Assembly: GCA_003599865.1 (NCBI GenBank)
Contig: QZKS01000026.1
Span: 17,804-81,803, forward strand
DNA from: Desulfobacteraceae bacterium
Lineage (GTDB): Bacteria; Desulfobacterota; Desulfobacteria; Desulfobacterales; SURF-7
DNA: 64,000 bases
Reading direction: 5' to 3'
Of this stretch, positions 36,096 through 43,748 are shown piece after piece (positions within the stretch are counted from its first letter, which is position 1; each line of letters begins with the position of its first letter). A model generated the notes under the pieces. The model did not search any database. It had not been told where the DNA came from and saw only the letters and a list, made by a program, of their open reading frames with translations. The position numbers were made by a program, and so were the translations under genes.

Positions 36096-37286
36096 ATGCG
36101 AAAAAGTATCAATCTGGCTCTTGTATTCTGTATGGTGGGACTGTTTTTTTCGGCCAATGCCTTTGGATTCAAATGGCCGTGGGAAAAGGAAAAATCCATT
36201 AAAATCGGAATCAATGCTCCGATCACAGGCGATATCCCCAAGGTCGGCGAGGGTACGAAATTTGCCGCCCAGATGTGGCTGGAGGATATCAATGCTGCCG
36301 GCGGGATTGATGTGGGAGGAATTAAGTATAAGGTGACGCTTGTGATCGAGGACAACGAGTCCAAAGCCGAATCCGCGGTAAAGGTCCAGACTAAAATGAT
36401 TACCGAGGATGAAGTACTGGCCATTGTAGGCCCCCAATCTTCAAAGCAGGCGATTCCGGCCGGCGGCGTGGCGGACAACTACAAAACCCCCATGATCAGT
36501 CCGTGGTCCACCAATCCGGATACCACAAAAGACCGGCCCTATGTTTTTCGCGGATGCTTTCTGGACCCCTTTCAGGGACCGGTGGTGGCCAATTTCATCA
36601 CCGAAGAATTTCAGTTCACCAAGGCTGCGGTTTTATATGATGTAGCCAGTGATTATCCCAAAGGGCTTGCCGAGTTTTTCAAAAAATCCTGGGAAGGAAT
36701 GCATGGGCCGGGTTCCGTGGTTGCCTATGAAAGCTTTACAACCAAGGATGCGGATTTCAGTTCGCAACTGACCAATATCATCAATTCCGGCGCACAGGTT
36801 CTGTTCACCCCCCAGTACTATAACGAAGTCGCCCTGATCGTTCAGCAGGCTCATGAACTCGGATGGAAAGGCCCCATTGTCGGAAGCGACAGCTGGGGTT
36901 CGGCTGAAACCGTCAAGCTTTGCGGAAAAGACTGTTACGGACTGTTCTTCAGCACCCATTACGCGGCAGCCGGTGCCACCGGCGCCACCAAGGAATTTAT
37001 TGAACGGTACCAGAAGGCACACGGCTATGTTCCGGATGATGTGGGCGCCCTGACCTGGGATGCCTTGAGAATTGTCCAGCAGGCCATCCAGGATTGCGGC
37101 TCTCTTTCAGGGGACATTGAGAAAGACCGGAAATGCGTTCGGGATGCCCTTGCCAAGATAAAAGAATTTCAAGGCATTACCGGCAAAATGACCTTTACGG
37201 AAGAGGGTGACCCCATTAAGTGTGCGGTCATTGTGAAAATCAGTGAAACCGGAGAATATGAATTCTACAAATCCGTCTGTCCGTAG
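36096..37286 (+). CDS. Periplasmic substrate-binding protein of second LIV-type importer
   Basis: A 396-residue type I periplasmic binding protein. A signal peptide of about 24 residues ends near ANAFGF; the mature protein opens with IKIGINAPITGDIPKVGEGT and keeps the family's hinge pattern. It should bind an amino acid or related ligand and feed the LivHMGF complex encoded downstream. The start is fixed by AAAGGAGG. It differs clearly from the first binding protein in this window, so the two importers probably have different ligands. It is separated from its permease genes by a 326-base AT-rich palindromic element. Confidence 0.92.
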   Translation: MRKSINLALVFCMVGLFFSANAFGFKWPWEKEKSIKIGINAPITGDIPKVGEGTKFAAQMWLEDINAAGGIDVGGIKYKVTLVIEDNESKAESAVKVQTKMITEDEVLAIVGPQSSKQAIPAGGVADNYKTPMISPWSTNPDTTKDRPYVFRGCFLDPFQGPVVANFITEEFQFTKAAVLYDVASDYPKGLAEFFKKSWEGMHGPGSVVAYESFTTKDADFSSQLTNIINSGAQVLFTPQYYNEVALIVQQAHELGWKGPIVGSDSWGSAETVKLCGKDCYGLFFSTHYAAAGATGATKEFIERYQKAHGYVPDDVGALTWDALRIVQQAIQDCGSLSGDIEKDRKCVRDALAKIKEFQGITGKMTFTEEGDPIKCAVIVKISETGEYEFYKSVCP

Positions 37287-37338
37287 TCAGCAATAGAGGA
37301 AGCGTTGTTTTATTTTGTATAAAGATTGTTTCTGCAAT

Positions 37339-37583
37339 CCCCCCTTTATAGGGGGGTACGCCCCATAAGCGCTCAGTTAACAATTTACTATTAATCATTG
37401 ATTATTAATTATTATAATATGATAGATCTATATTTACAAAATTAGCAAAACAAAAATAATGAATTCCGTCACTCCGGTGCAAACCGGAGCCCAGAATCTG
37501 CTGACATTAATGAAAAAATAATATTCAATAATCAATTGTTAATTATTAATAATTAATTCAACTTAGCGCTTATAGGGGGGAAT
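37339..37583. mobile_element. AT-rich palindromic, MITE-like element
   Basis: This gap has ends in inverted orientation: CCCCATAAGCGCTCAGTTA at left (37361-37379) mirrors AACTTAGCGCTTATAGGGG at right (37560-37578). The 11-mer TTATAGGGGGG also occurs as a direct copy at 37346-37356 and 37570-37580, and the left end itself is the palindrome CCCCCC-TTTATA-GGGGGG. Between the ends lies very AT-rich DNA and a REP-like hairpin. No protein is encoded. The layout suggests a non-autonomous mobile element, inserted after the binding-protein gene, though target duplications are not proven. Confidence 0.5.
37466..37496. repeat. REP-like hairpin inside the element
   Basis: CTCCGGT and ACCGGAG form a 7-base stem around the loop GCAA at 37472-37489, flanked by CCGTCA and CCCAGAAT. 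This has the look of bacterial REP/BIME units built around CGTCATTCC...GGAATCCAG. It is GC-rich in otherwise AT-rich DNA. Confidence 0.55.
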
Positions 37584-37612
37584 TATCTGATGCTGCGTGA
37601 GGAGTTGGCAAG

Positions 37613-38536
37613 ATGACCTTTTTTCTGCAGAACCTGGTAAATGCACTTCAATGGGGCAGTTTTTATGCCCTGATCGCATTGGGTTATTCAATGGTTTACG
37701 GCGTTCTGATGCTGTTCAACTTTGCCCACGGCGATATCTTTATGGTAGGTGCCTATATCGGGTTTGGCGTGGCAACCGGAATCGCCGCCCTGGCATCACT
37801 CGGCATGATTGCATTGCCCGGCTGGATTACCCTGGTCCTGACCATCATCATATCCATGATTCTGACATCCTTTGTCGGAATTCTGGTGGAACGGATCGGA
37901 TACCGTCCCCTGCGCGAAGCGCCCAGAGCATCGGCAGCCATCACGGGCCTGATGATCGGGATCATCCTGGAAACCGGGAACCTGGCACTGCTGGGTGCCC
38001 GGAGAATCAGCTTTCCGCCGATGATCGAATCCGTGACTTACAATCTCGGCGGGGTATTTGTCACCAACAAAAAAATCATGATCGTTGCCGTATCCATCTC
38101 CCTGATGATTGCCCTTTCCCAGTTCATCAAAAAAACCAAATGGGGTATGGCCATGCGTGCAATGGCATATGATTATGCGGTGATTCCGCTGATGGGGGTT
38201 CCCCTGAACACGATTGCCGCGCTTACCTTTGCCCTGGGTTCCGCACTGGCGGCAGCAGCAGGAATTCTTTTTGGCGTCGCCTATCCGGTGCTGGACCCGT
38301 ATATGGGAATCGTGTTTGGATGGAAGGCATTTGTCGCCGCGATACTCGGAGGCAGGGGTTCCATCCTCGGAGCGACCCTTGCCGGATTCCTGCTGGGATT
38401 TATTGAAATCTTTGTGGCCATGATCTTTCCTTCCACCCTGCGCGATCTGATTGCCTACTCCATTATTCTGATGATACTGGTATTCCGGCCTCACGGATTT
38501 TTTGGCGAACCCTACAGCGCAAAGCTCCGTCTCTGA
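37613..38536 (+). CDS. livH: LivH-type ABC permease (second system)
   Basis: Inner-membrane permease of 307 residues with about eight membrane segments. The hallmark WGSFYALIALGYSMVYGVL near the start is followed by FNFAHGDIFMVGAY, the coupling-loop AMAYDYAVIPLMGVP and GGRGSILGATLAGFLLG. It forms the channel with LivM of the same operon. GAGGAG precedes the ATG. It lies just past the palindromic element, so its expression may depend on read-through from the binding-protein promoter. Confidence 0.93.
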   Translation: MTFFLQNLVNALQWGSFYALIALGYSMVYGVLMLFNFAHGDIFMVGAYIGFGVATGIAALASLGMIALPGWITLVLTIIISMILTSFVGILVERIGYRPLREAPRASAAITGLMIGIILETGNLALLGARRISFPPMIESVTYNLGGVFVTNKKIMIVAVSISLMIALSQFIKKTKWGMAMRAMAYDYAVIPLMGVPLNTIAALTFALGSALAAAAGILFGVAYPVLDPYMGIVFGWKAFVAAILGGRGSILGATLAGFLLGFIEIFVAMIFPSTLRDLIAYSIILMILVFRPHGFFGEPYSAKLRL

Positions 38537-38579
38537 TCCTCCGGCGGTAAATCAAATGGTTGTCGGTAAAAGGAAAAAT

Positions 38580-39887
38580 ATGGAAAAAGAGAAAGACAGA
38601 GAAATCTCCAAAAGAAAAAAAGTGACGGATAAAATCCGATTGTGGTTTTCCCATGTTCCCTTCATCGGGTGGCTTTTGGGATGTCTGCTGGCAGTTGTCG
38701 TTGAGCAGATTTTCGGCTCCATGGTTGCGTCCATGATCGGACTGCCGAAAATTCCGGCTCTTTTCGGTTTTGTCATCATTCTCAAAGAACCATTTCTGAC
38801 CCCCAGCGCTATAATCTATGTATTGATCATTTACCTCCTGCCTGTTTTTCTGATTGCGCGATTCGGATCCGCATGGCTGAATGCCCTTGCCCGAAAACTG
38901 CTATCCCTTCCCGGCTGGATGACTACACTTCTTTATCTATTACTGATGTACGGCATTCTCCATATCTGGTCCGATATCAGCGCCTACCGGGTGCTGACCA
39001 TGAAATTAATGATGATTGCCGTTATCCTGACCTTAAGCCTTAACGTGATCAACGGGTATATGGGCGAATTTTCATGCTCCCATCCCGGTTTTATGGCAAT
39101 CGGCGCCTATGTATCTTCGGCACTGACCGTCATGCTGTTTGCCGATGACAAACTCTTTGGACCGGCACTTCTTCCACCGGCTCTCGGGCCGTATCTTTTT
39201 CCGCTGGCCCTGATTGCAGGAGGCGCTGCCGCATCAATCGGGGCGCTGGTCATCGCCATTCCCTCCTTCCGGACAAGGGGAGATTATCTGGCCATTATTT
39301 CCCTGGCATTCATGTTCATCGTGAAAAGCATTATTGAAAACCTGGAAGTTGTCGGAGGCCCCAGAGGCATGGGAAGCCAGCCGGACTATGCGAATCTTCC
39401 CACGGTGTTTATCTGGACCGTGGCATGCATTTGGATCATCAATAACTTTGTCACGTCCACAAGGGGCAAGGCGCTGAACGCCATACGAGACGATGAACTG
39501 GCTGCCGAAGCCATGACGGTCAATACCCGACAAACCAAAATGACCGCCTTCCTGTTCTCCGCTTTCTGGGCCGGAGTGGCAGGAGGCCTCTTTGCCCACG
39601 TCCTCCGGTACGTGAATCCCGGCACATTCGGCATTCAGAAACTGGCGGAAGTTCTGGCCATGGTGTATTTCGGCGGACTGAATTCCGTATACGGCTCCAT
39701 TTTTGGAGCGGTCAGCCTCAGCCTTCTGGAAGAATTTCTAAGACCCCTGGAATTGTTCAAATGGATTATTATTCCCCTCCTCTTGATATTTGTCATGATT
39801 TACCGACCAACAGGATTGATTGCCTTTCGGGAATTCAATTTTCAGAAAATGATCCAGCCCAGAAAAACACCGGACAAAGAGGTTTAG
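38580..39887 (+). CDS. livM: LivM-type ABC permease (second system)
   Basis: Permease of 435 residues, longer than usual LivM because of an N-terminal highly charged segment (EKEKDREISKRKK) and two or three extra membrane segments before the conserved core. The core has VINGYMGEFSCSHPGFMAIG, AIRDDELAAEAMTV in the coupling loop and WAGVAGGLFAHVLRYVNPG. The ATG at 38580 has AAAAGGA upstream; earlier starts overlap livH and lack a ribosome site. The gene abuts livG two bases downstream. Confidence 0.9.
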   Translation: MEKEKDREISKRKKVTDKIRLWFSHVPFIGWLLGCLLAVVVEQIFGSMVASMIGLPKIPALFGFVIILKEPFLTPSAIIYVLIIYLLPVFLIARFGSAWLNALARKLLSLPGWMTTLLYLLLMYGILHIWSDISAYRVLTMKLMMIAVILTLSLNVINGYMGEFSCSHPGFMAIGAYVSSALTVMLFADDKLFGPALLPPALGPYLFPLALIAGGAAASIGALVIAIPSFRTRGDYLAIISLAFMFIVKSIIENLEVVGGPRGMGSQPDYANLPTVFIWTVACIWIINNFVTSTRGKALNAIRDDELAAEAMTVNTRQTKMTAFLFSAFWAGVAGGLFAHVLRYVNPGTFGIQKLAEVLAMVYFGGLNSVYGSIFGAVSLSLLEEFLRPLELFKWIIIPLLLIFVMIYRPTGLIAFREFNFQKMIQPRKTPDKEV

Positions 39888-39888
39888 C

Positions 39889-40659
39889 ATGCCGCTTCTA
39901 GAAGTCAAAAACATGACCCACTATTTCGGGGGACTGCGCGCTGTCCACAATTATAACCTTGCGATCGAACCCGGCCAGATCCGGGCGCTGATCGGCCCGA
40001 ATGGAGCCGGGAAAACAACCGTTTTCAATCTCCTGACCGGAATCTACACACCCACCCAGGGAAGCATCCGCCTTTTGGATGAAGAAATCTCCGGCCTGAT
40101 GCCCCACCAGATTGCGGCCAGAGGACTGGGCAGAACCTTTCAGAATCTTTGCCTCTGGCGGCATATGACGGTGCTGGAGCATGTCAAGATGGCACGCTAC
40201 TCCCGAATTTCCTACGGCCTTACCGGCGCTTTTTTCGGAGGCGCAAAACGGCGGGGTCAGGAAGCGGAAATTGAGGAAAGGGCCTACTCTCTGCTGGAAC
40301 TTCTCGGCATCCGGCATCTTGCCGATCAGGTGGTTGTCAACCTGCCGTATGGCGCGCAAAGAAGGGTGGAAATCGCCAGGGCTATTTCGCTGGAGCCTAA
40401 AATTCTGTTTCTGGATGAACCGACTGCGGGAATGAACCCTGAAGAACTCTCGAAGACAATGGATATTATCCGTAAAATTCACGGCGAACTGGGTTTTGCC
40501 ATTTACCTGATTGAACACCGGCTCAAAGTGGTCATGGAGCTCTGTGAAAAAATTCAGACGCTTGTTTTCGGTGAGGTGATCGCCGAAGGGACGCCCGAAG
40601 AGATCCGGGAAAACCCGAAAGTAATCGAGGCTTACCTGGGCAAGGAGGTCATTCATTAA
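39889..40659 (+). CDS. livG: LivG-type ABC transporter ATPase (second system)
   Basis: ATP-binding subunit of 256 residues. Walker A GPNGAGKTT, the LivG-type signature NLPYGAQRRVEIARA, Walker B ILFLDEPTAGMNP and switch His in LIEHRLKVVM are all present. It sits on the inner face of the LivHM channel. It starts right after livM and its stop overlaps the livF start by one base (TAATG), so translation is coupled. Confidence 0.94.
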   Translation: MPLLEVKNMTHYFGGLRAVHNYNLAIEPGQIRALIGPNGAGKTTVFNLLTGIYTPTQGSIRLLDEEISGLMPHQIAARGLGRTFQNLCLWRHMTVLEHVKMARYSRISYGLTGAFFGGAKRRGQEAEIEERAYSLLELLGIRHLADQVVVNLPYGAQRRVEIARAISLEPKILFLDEPTAGMNPEELSKTMDIIRKIHGELGFAIYLIEHRLKVVMELCEKIQTLVFGEVIAEGTPEEIRENPKVIEAYLGKEVIH

Positions 40660-41372
40660 TGCTGAATGTAAAAAACCTTACGGTTTCCTATGACAGAATC
40701 AAGGCCCTTCACGGCATTGACTTTCAGATCAATGAAGGAGAGATTGTCTGTATCATCGGTGCCAATGGTGCGGGTAAAAGTACGACGCTCCGGGCCATAT
40801 CACGGCTTGTTCCTGTGGGAAAAGATACGACAATGACCTATGACGGAAAAAACCTTCTTGCCTATCCTCCGGATAAGGTCGTCAGCGAACTGGGCATTAC
40901 CCATGTACCGGAGGGCAGGCGGCTGTTCGGCAATCTCACGGTTCTGGAAAACCTTCAGCTCGCAACCTTTTCCGTCAAGGATAAACAGAAGATCGAACAG
41001 GATCTTCAAAAGGTTTTTTCCATCTTTTCCCGACTGGAGGAAAGGAAACACCAGAAAGCCGGGACACTGAGCGGCGGCGAGCAGCAGATGCTGGCCATTG
41101 GACGGGCATTTATGAGCGGCCGGAAAATCATGCTTCTGGATGAGCCTTCCATGGGACTTGCCCCGCTTCTCATGATAGATGTTTTTGAGGCCTTAAGGGA
41201 GATCAATCAGCAGGAAGGAACCGCCATTCTTCTGGTGGAACAGAATGCAAGACTGGCCCTTCAGTTTTCGCAACGCGGCTATGTGCTGGAAAGCGGAAAT
41301 CTTGTACTGGAAGGAAACTCAGACGAACTTCTGAAAAATCCTGAAGTACGAAAAGCCTACCTTGGCGGATAG
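40659..41372 (+). CDS. livF: LivF-type ABC transporter ATPase (second system)
   Basis: ATP-binding subunit of 237 residues, the standard LivF length and without the basic tail of the first system's LivF. Walker A is GANGAGKST, signature LSGGEQQMLAIGRA, Walker B IMLLDEPSMGLAP, with VEQNARLAL at the switch region. It pairs with LivG. It is the last gene of the second LIV operon; acylphosphatase follows about 90 bases later in the same direction. Confidence 0.94.
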   Translation: MLNVKNLTVSYDRIKALHGIDFQINEGEIVCIIGANGAGKSTTLRAISRLVPVGKDTTMTYDGKNLLAYPPDKVVSELGITHVPEGRRLFGNLTVLENLQLATFSVKDKQKIEQDLQKVFSIFSRLEERKHQKAGTLSGGEQQMLAIGRAFMSGRKIMLLDEPSMGLAPLLMIDVFEALREINQQEGTAILLVEQNARLALQFSQRGYVLESGNLVLEGNSDELLKNPEVRKAYLGG

Positions 41373-41462
41373 TTTTTTACATGTGCCGGTGCAGCTGTTT
41401 TCCGGTTCACTATTAGCCGGAAATAATAATTCGATACGGGAAAGACAAAGGTACGGTGGAGC

Positions 41463-41744
41463 ATGGAAGAAAAAATACGTGCCCGGGCCACCATTATCGG
41501 CCGGGTTCAGGGTGTGTTTTTCAGAATGGAGACCCAAAAAGCAGCGGAGCGCTATGGTGTTACCGGATGGGTTCGAAACAAGATGGATGGAACGGTCGAA
41601 GCCCTGTTCGAAGGAGACAAGGAAGCGGTGAACAACGCACTCGACTGGTGCGAGCACGGTCCGCCGCTATCACGTGTAGAAAAAGTGATGATCGTTCATG
41701 AACCGTATTCCGGCGAGTTCAATGACTTTCATATCCGGTACTAA
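41463..41744 (+). CDS. acyP: Acylphosphatase
   Basis: Hydrolyses acyl phosphates such as carbamoyl phosphate or acetyl phosphate. The 93-residue length is typical. The catalytic Arg is in IIGRVQGVFFRMETQ and the Asn in GVTGWVRNKMDGTVEALFEG, the two family signatures. It is cytosolic with no signal peptide. GGTGGAG lies just before the ATG. It follows livF but probably has no functional tie to transport; a strong terminator lies directly behind it. Confidence 0.94.
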   Translation: MEEKIRARATIIGRVQGVFFRMETQKAAERYGVTGWVRNKMDGTVEALFEGDKEAVNNALDWCEHGPPLSRVEKVMIVHEPYSGEFNDFHIRY

Positions 41745-41793
41745 AAAAAAGGCGGCCGGTTATCTGAAGAGACAACAGGCCGCCATGCTTTTT
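41743..41793. terminator. Bidirectional intrinsic terminator
   Basis: GGCGGCC (41751-41757) and GGCCGCC (41778-41784) form a stem flanked by eight A on the left and five T on the right. It should end acyP on the plus strand and the HU gene on the minus strand. Confidence 0.85.
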
Positions 41794-41802
41794 ATAAAGG
41801 GA

Positions 41803-42075
41803 CTAAACGGATTCTTTTAAGCTTTTGCCGGGTTTGAATTTCACAACGTTTGCTGCTTTAATTTTGATCACTTCGCCGGTCTGGGGATTGCGGCCTTTAC
41901 GGGCGTTTCGACGTACTTTTGAAAATGTTCCGAATCCAACCAGTGTTACCTTGCCATCTTTTTTCTTCAATGTTTTTGTAACCCCATCAATAAATGATGC
42001 CAATGCTGCTCCGGCTGCGACTTTGGAAATTCCGGCATCTTTCGCCATCTGCTCGACCAATTCTGCTTTTGTCAT
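41803..42075 (-). CDS. hup: HU-family DNA-binding protein
   Basis: Nucleoid protein of 90 residues with the standard HU layout: N-terminal helices (TKAELVEQMAKDAGISK), the GFGTFSKVRRNARKGRNPQTGE beta-arm and the C-terminal VVKFKPGKSLKESV. It binds DNA as a dimer and bends it. The short dimer interface and arm show HU rather than IHF, though the split is not certain. A GGGGGG ribosome site lies before the ATG and a TTGACA promoter candidate about 75 bases upstream. Confidence 0.95.
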   Translation of the reverse strand: MTKAELVEQMAKDAGISKVAAGAALASFIDGVTKTLKKKDGKVTLVGFGTFSKVRRNARKGRNPQTGEVIKIKAANVVKFKPGKSLKESV

Positions 42076-42126
42076 AATACTTCCCCCCTTTTAAAGTTGA
42101 TATCAGCAAAAACTATTATTTACAGG

Positions 42127-42155
42127 TCATTACAAGAGGAAATCACCAATGTCAA
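42127..42155 (-). promoter_or_regulatory. Candidate promoter of the HU gene
   Basis: TTGACA (42155-42150, minus strand) and TAATGA (42132-42127) are separated by 17 bases. The -35 is a perfect match to sigma-70, the -10 moderate. The leader would be about 45 bases. Confidence 0.4.
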
Positions 42156-42289
42156 CTGATTTTACAGGGTTTTATCATTTTTCTTTTAAAAAAAGCCCAT
42201 AGATACCCTGTTATAGGACCCAAATAGGATGATTTGAAGCCGAAAACCGGATGGATCGGGGCTGCCGGTCCATAGTAAAGCTAAATTGC

Positions 42290-43567
42290 CTAAAATAGCG
42301 CCTCCACAAACTGCTCGGGCTGAAACTCCTGTAAATCATCGATTTTTTCGCCCACCCCGATATAATTAAGGGGTATGTTCAGGGCATCGCAAATGGCAAT
42401 GACAATTCCGCCCTTGGCGGTCCCGTCCAGTTTTGTCAGGGCGATACCGGTCAACCCGATGGCATCATGAAACAGCTTTGCCTGGGTCAGGGCGTTCTGC
42501 CCTGTTGTCGCATCCAGAACCATCAGGATCTCATGGGGTGCATCCGGCAGTTTCTTTGCAATCGTCCGTCGGATTTTTTTCAGCTCTTCCATTAAATTGA
42601 CTTTTGTATGAAGCCTTCCTGCCGTATCGACCAGTACCACATCCATTCCGCGGGCAATGGCCGCCTCAACGCCATCATAGGCCACGGAAGCCGGATCGGC
42701 GCCATCCCGGTGCCGGACAATCTGCGCACCGGATTTCTCCGCCCAGATGGCAAGCTGCTCACCGGCAGCGGCCCGGAAAGTGTCTGCCGCAACAATCAGC
42801 ACCTTCTTCCCTTGCTCCCTGAACCGGGCGGACAGTTTCCCAATGGTTGTCGTCTTTCCCACGCCATTCACGCCGACCACCATAATCACTTCCGGTTTTG
42901 CCCGTTCCATATTCCCGTTGCGGGTCTGCCCCTTCCGGATCACCGCAAGGATCTCTTCCCGAAGGGCTCTCTTCAAAGAATCCACATCCGAAATACCGGA
43001 GGTTTTTTTTCGGATTTTTTCCACCAGACTCATGGTGGTCTTTACACCGACATCCGATGTGATCAGAAGCTCCTCGATCTCCTCCAGCAGTTCTTCGTTC
43101 ATTTTCTGCGAACCGGAAAAAATCCGATCCAGACCGCCGGAAAAGGTATTCCGTGTCTTGGACAACCCGTTTTTCAAACGGGAAAAAAATCCTTCCGGCG
43201 CAGGTTCGTCCGCAATTTTTTCCGCAGCCGGTTGTGTCGTCTCCTCTTCCGGTTCCGATATTTCCGCATCCCTCACTTCCACGAATGCCGGAAGAGTAAC
43301 GTTCTCCGGTCCAACGGACTGCGCTTCCTCAAATGAAGCGCCTTTGTCTTCTGCTGCATCATCCGGTCTGAAATCCGGTTCTTTTTCTCCGGCCTTTTTC
43401 CCTTTACGGCCGAAACGAATCACCTGAACCAATATCAGGATAACGGTGAAAAAACCGGCAACTCCCCATAAAATCCCGGATGGAGCGGTCTCAAGATAAC
43501 GATTCAAATCGCTGAGTATGAGGGACCAATATTGAATTACTGCATCGAGTATCTGTTTCATCATCAT
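42290..43567 (-). CDS. ftsY: Signal recognition particle receptor FtsY
   Basis: GTPase that docks SRP-ribosome complexes on the inner membrane. About 425 residues: an N-terminal membrane segment (about residues 30-52), a long acidic Glu/Ala/Pro-rich A domain to about residue 120, then the NG domain with G1 GVNGVGKTTTIGKLS, DTFRAAA, G3 DTAGR and G4 TKLDG, ending LQEFQPEQFVEALF. The membrane helix is absent in E. coli FtsY but known in other lineages. Several starts are close together (ATGATGATG); AGGA lies a few bases upstream. It follows smc on the same strand, as in other bacteria, although a hairpin lies between them. Confidence 0.95.
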   Translation of the reverse strand: MMMKQILDAVIQYWSLILSDLNRYLETAPSGILWGVAGFFTVILILVQVIRFGRKGKKAGEKEPDFRPDDAAEDKGASFEEAQSVGPENVTLPAFVEVRDAEISEPEEETTQPAAEKIADEPAPEGFFSRLKNGLSKTRNTFSGGLDRIFSGSQKMNEELLEEIEELLITSDVGVKTTMSLVEKIRKKTSGISDVDSLKRALREEILAVIRKGQTRNGNMERAKPEVIMVVGVNGVGKTTTIGKLSARFREQGKKVLIVAADTFRAAAGEQLAIWAEKSGAQIVRHRDGADPASVAYDGVEAAIARGMDVVLVDTAGRLHTKVNLMEELKKIRRTIAKKLPDAPHEILMVLDATTGQNALTQAKLFHDAIGLTGIALTKLDGTAKGGIVIAICDALNIPLNYIGVGEKIDDLQEFQPEQFVEALF

Positions 43568-43650
43568 TTTTCCTGTCAACAAAAAATTGCCCCGTAAACA
43601 ACCTGCACAGCAGACGGAGGCCCGTTACAATGCCATAAACCGTTGCGCAT

Positions 43651-43697
43651 AAAAAAAGCGCCCGGATATCATATCAAAATCATATCTGAACGCTTTA
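43651..43697 (-). terminator. Hairpin terminator after smc
   Basis: On the minus strand AAAGCG and CGCTTT arms enclose an inner GATAT/ATATC stem and are followed by a run of seven T. It lies about 50 bases after the smc stop codon and should reduce read-through into ftsY. Confidence 0.7.
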
Positions 43698-43748
43698 TGA
43701 TAAATCTATCCGGATTTGTAAATAGTTTCTATTCCGGAACCGCAGTTT

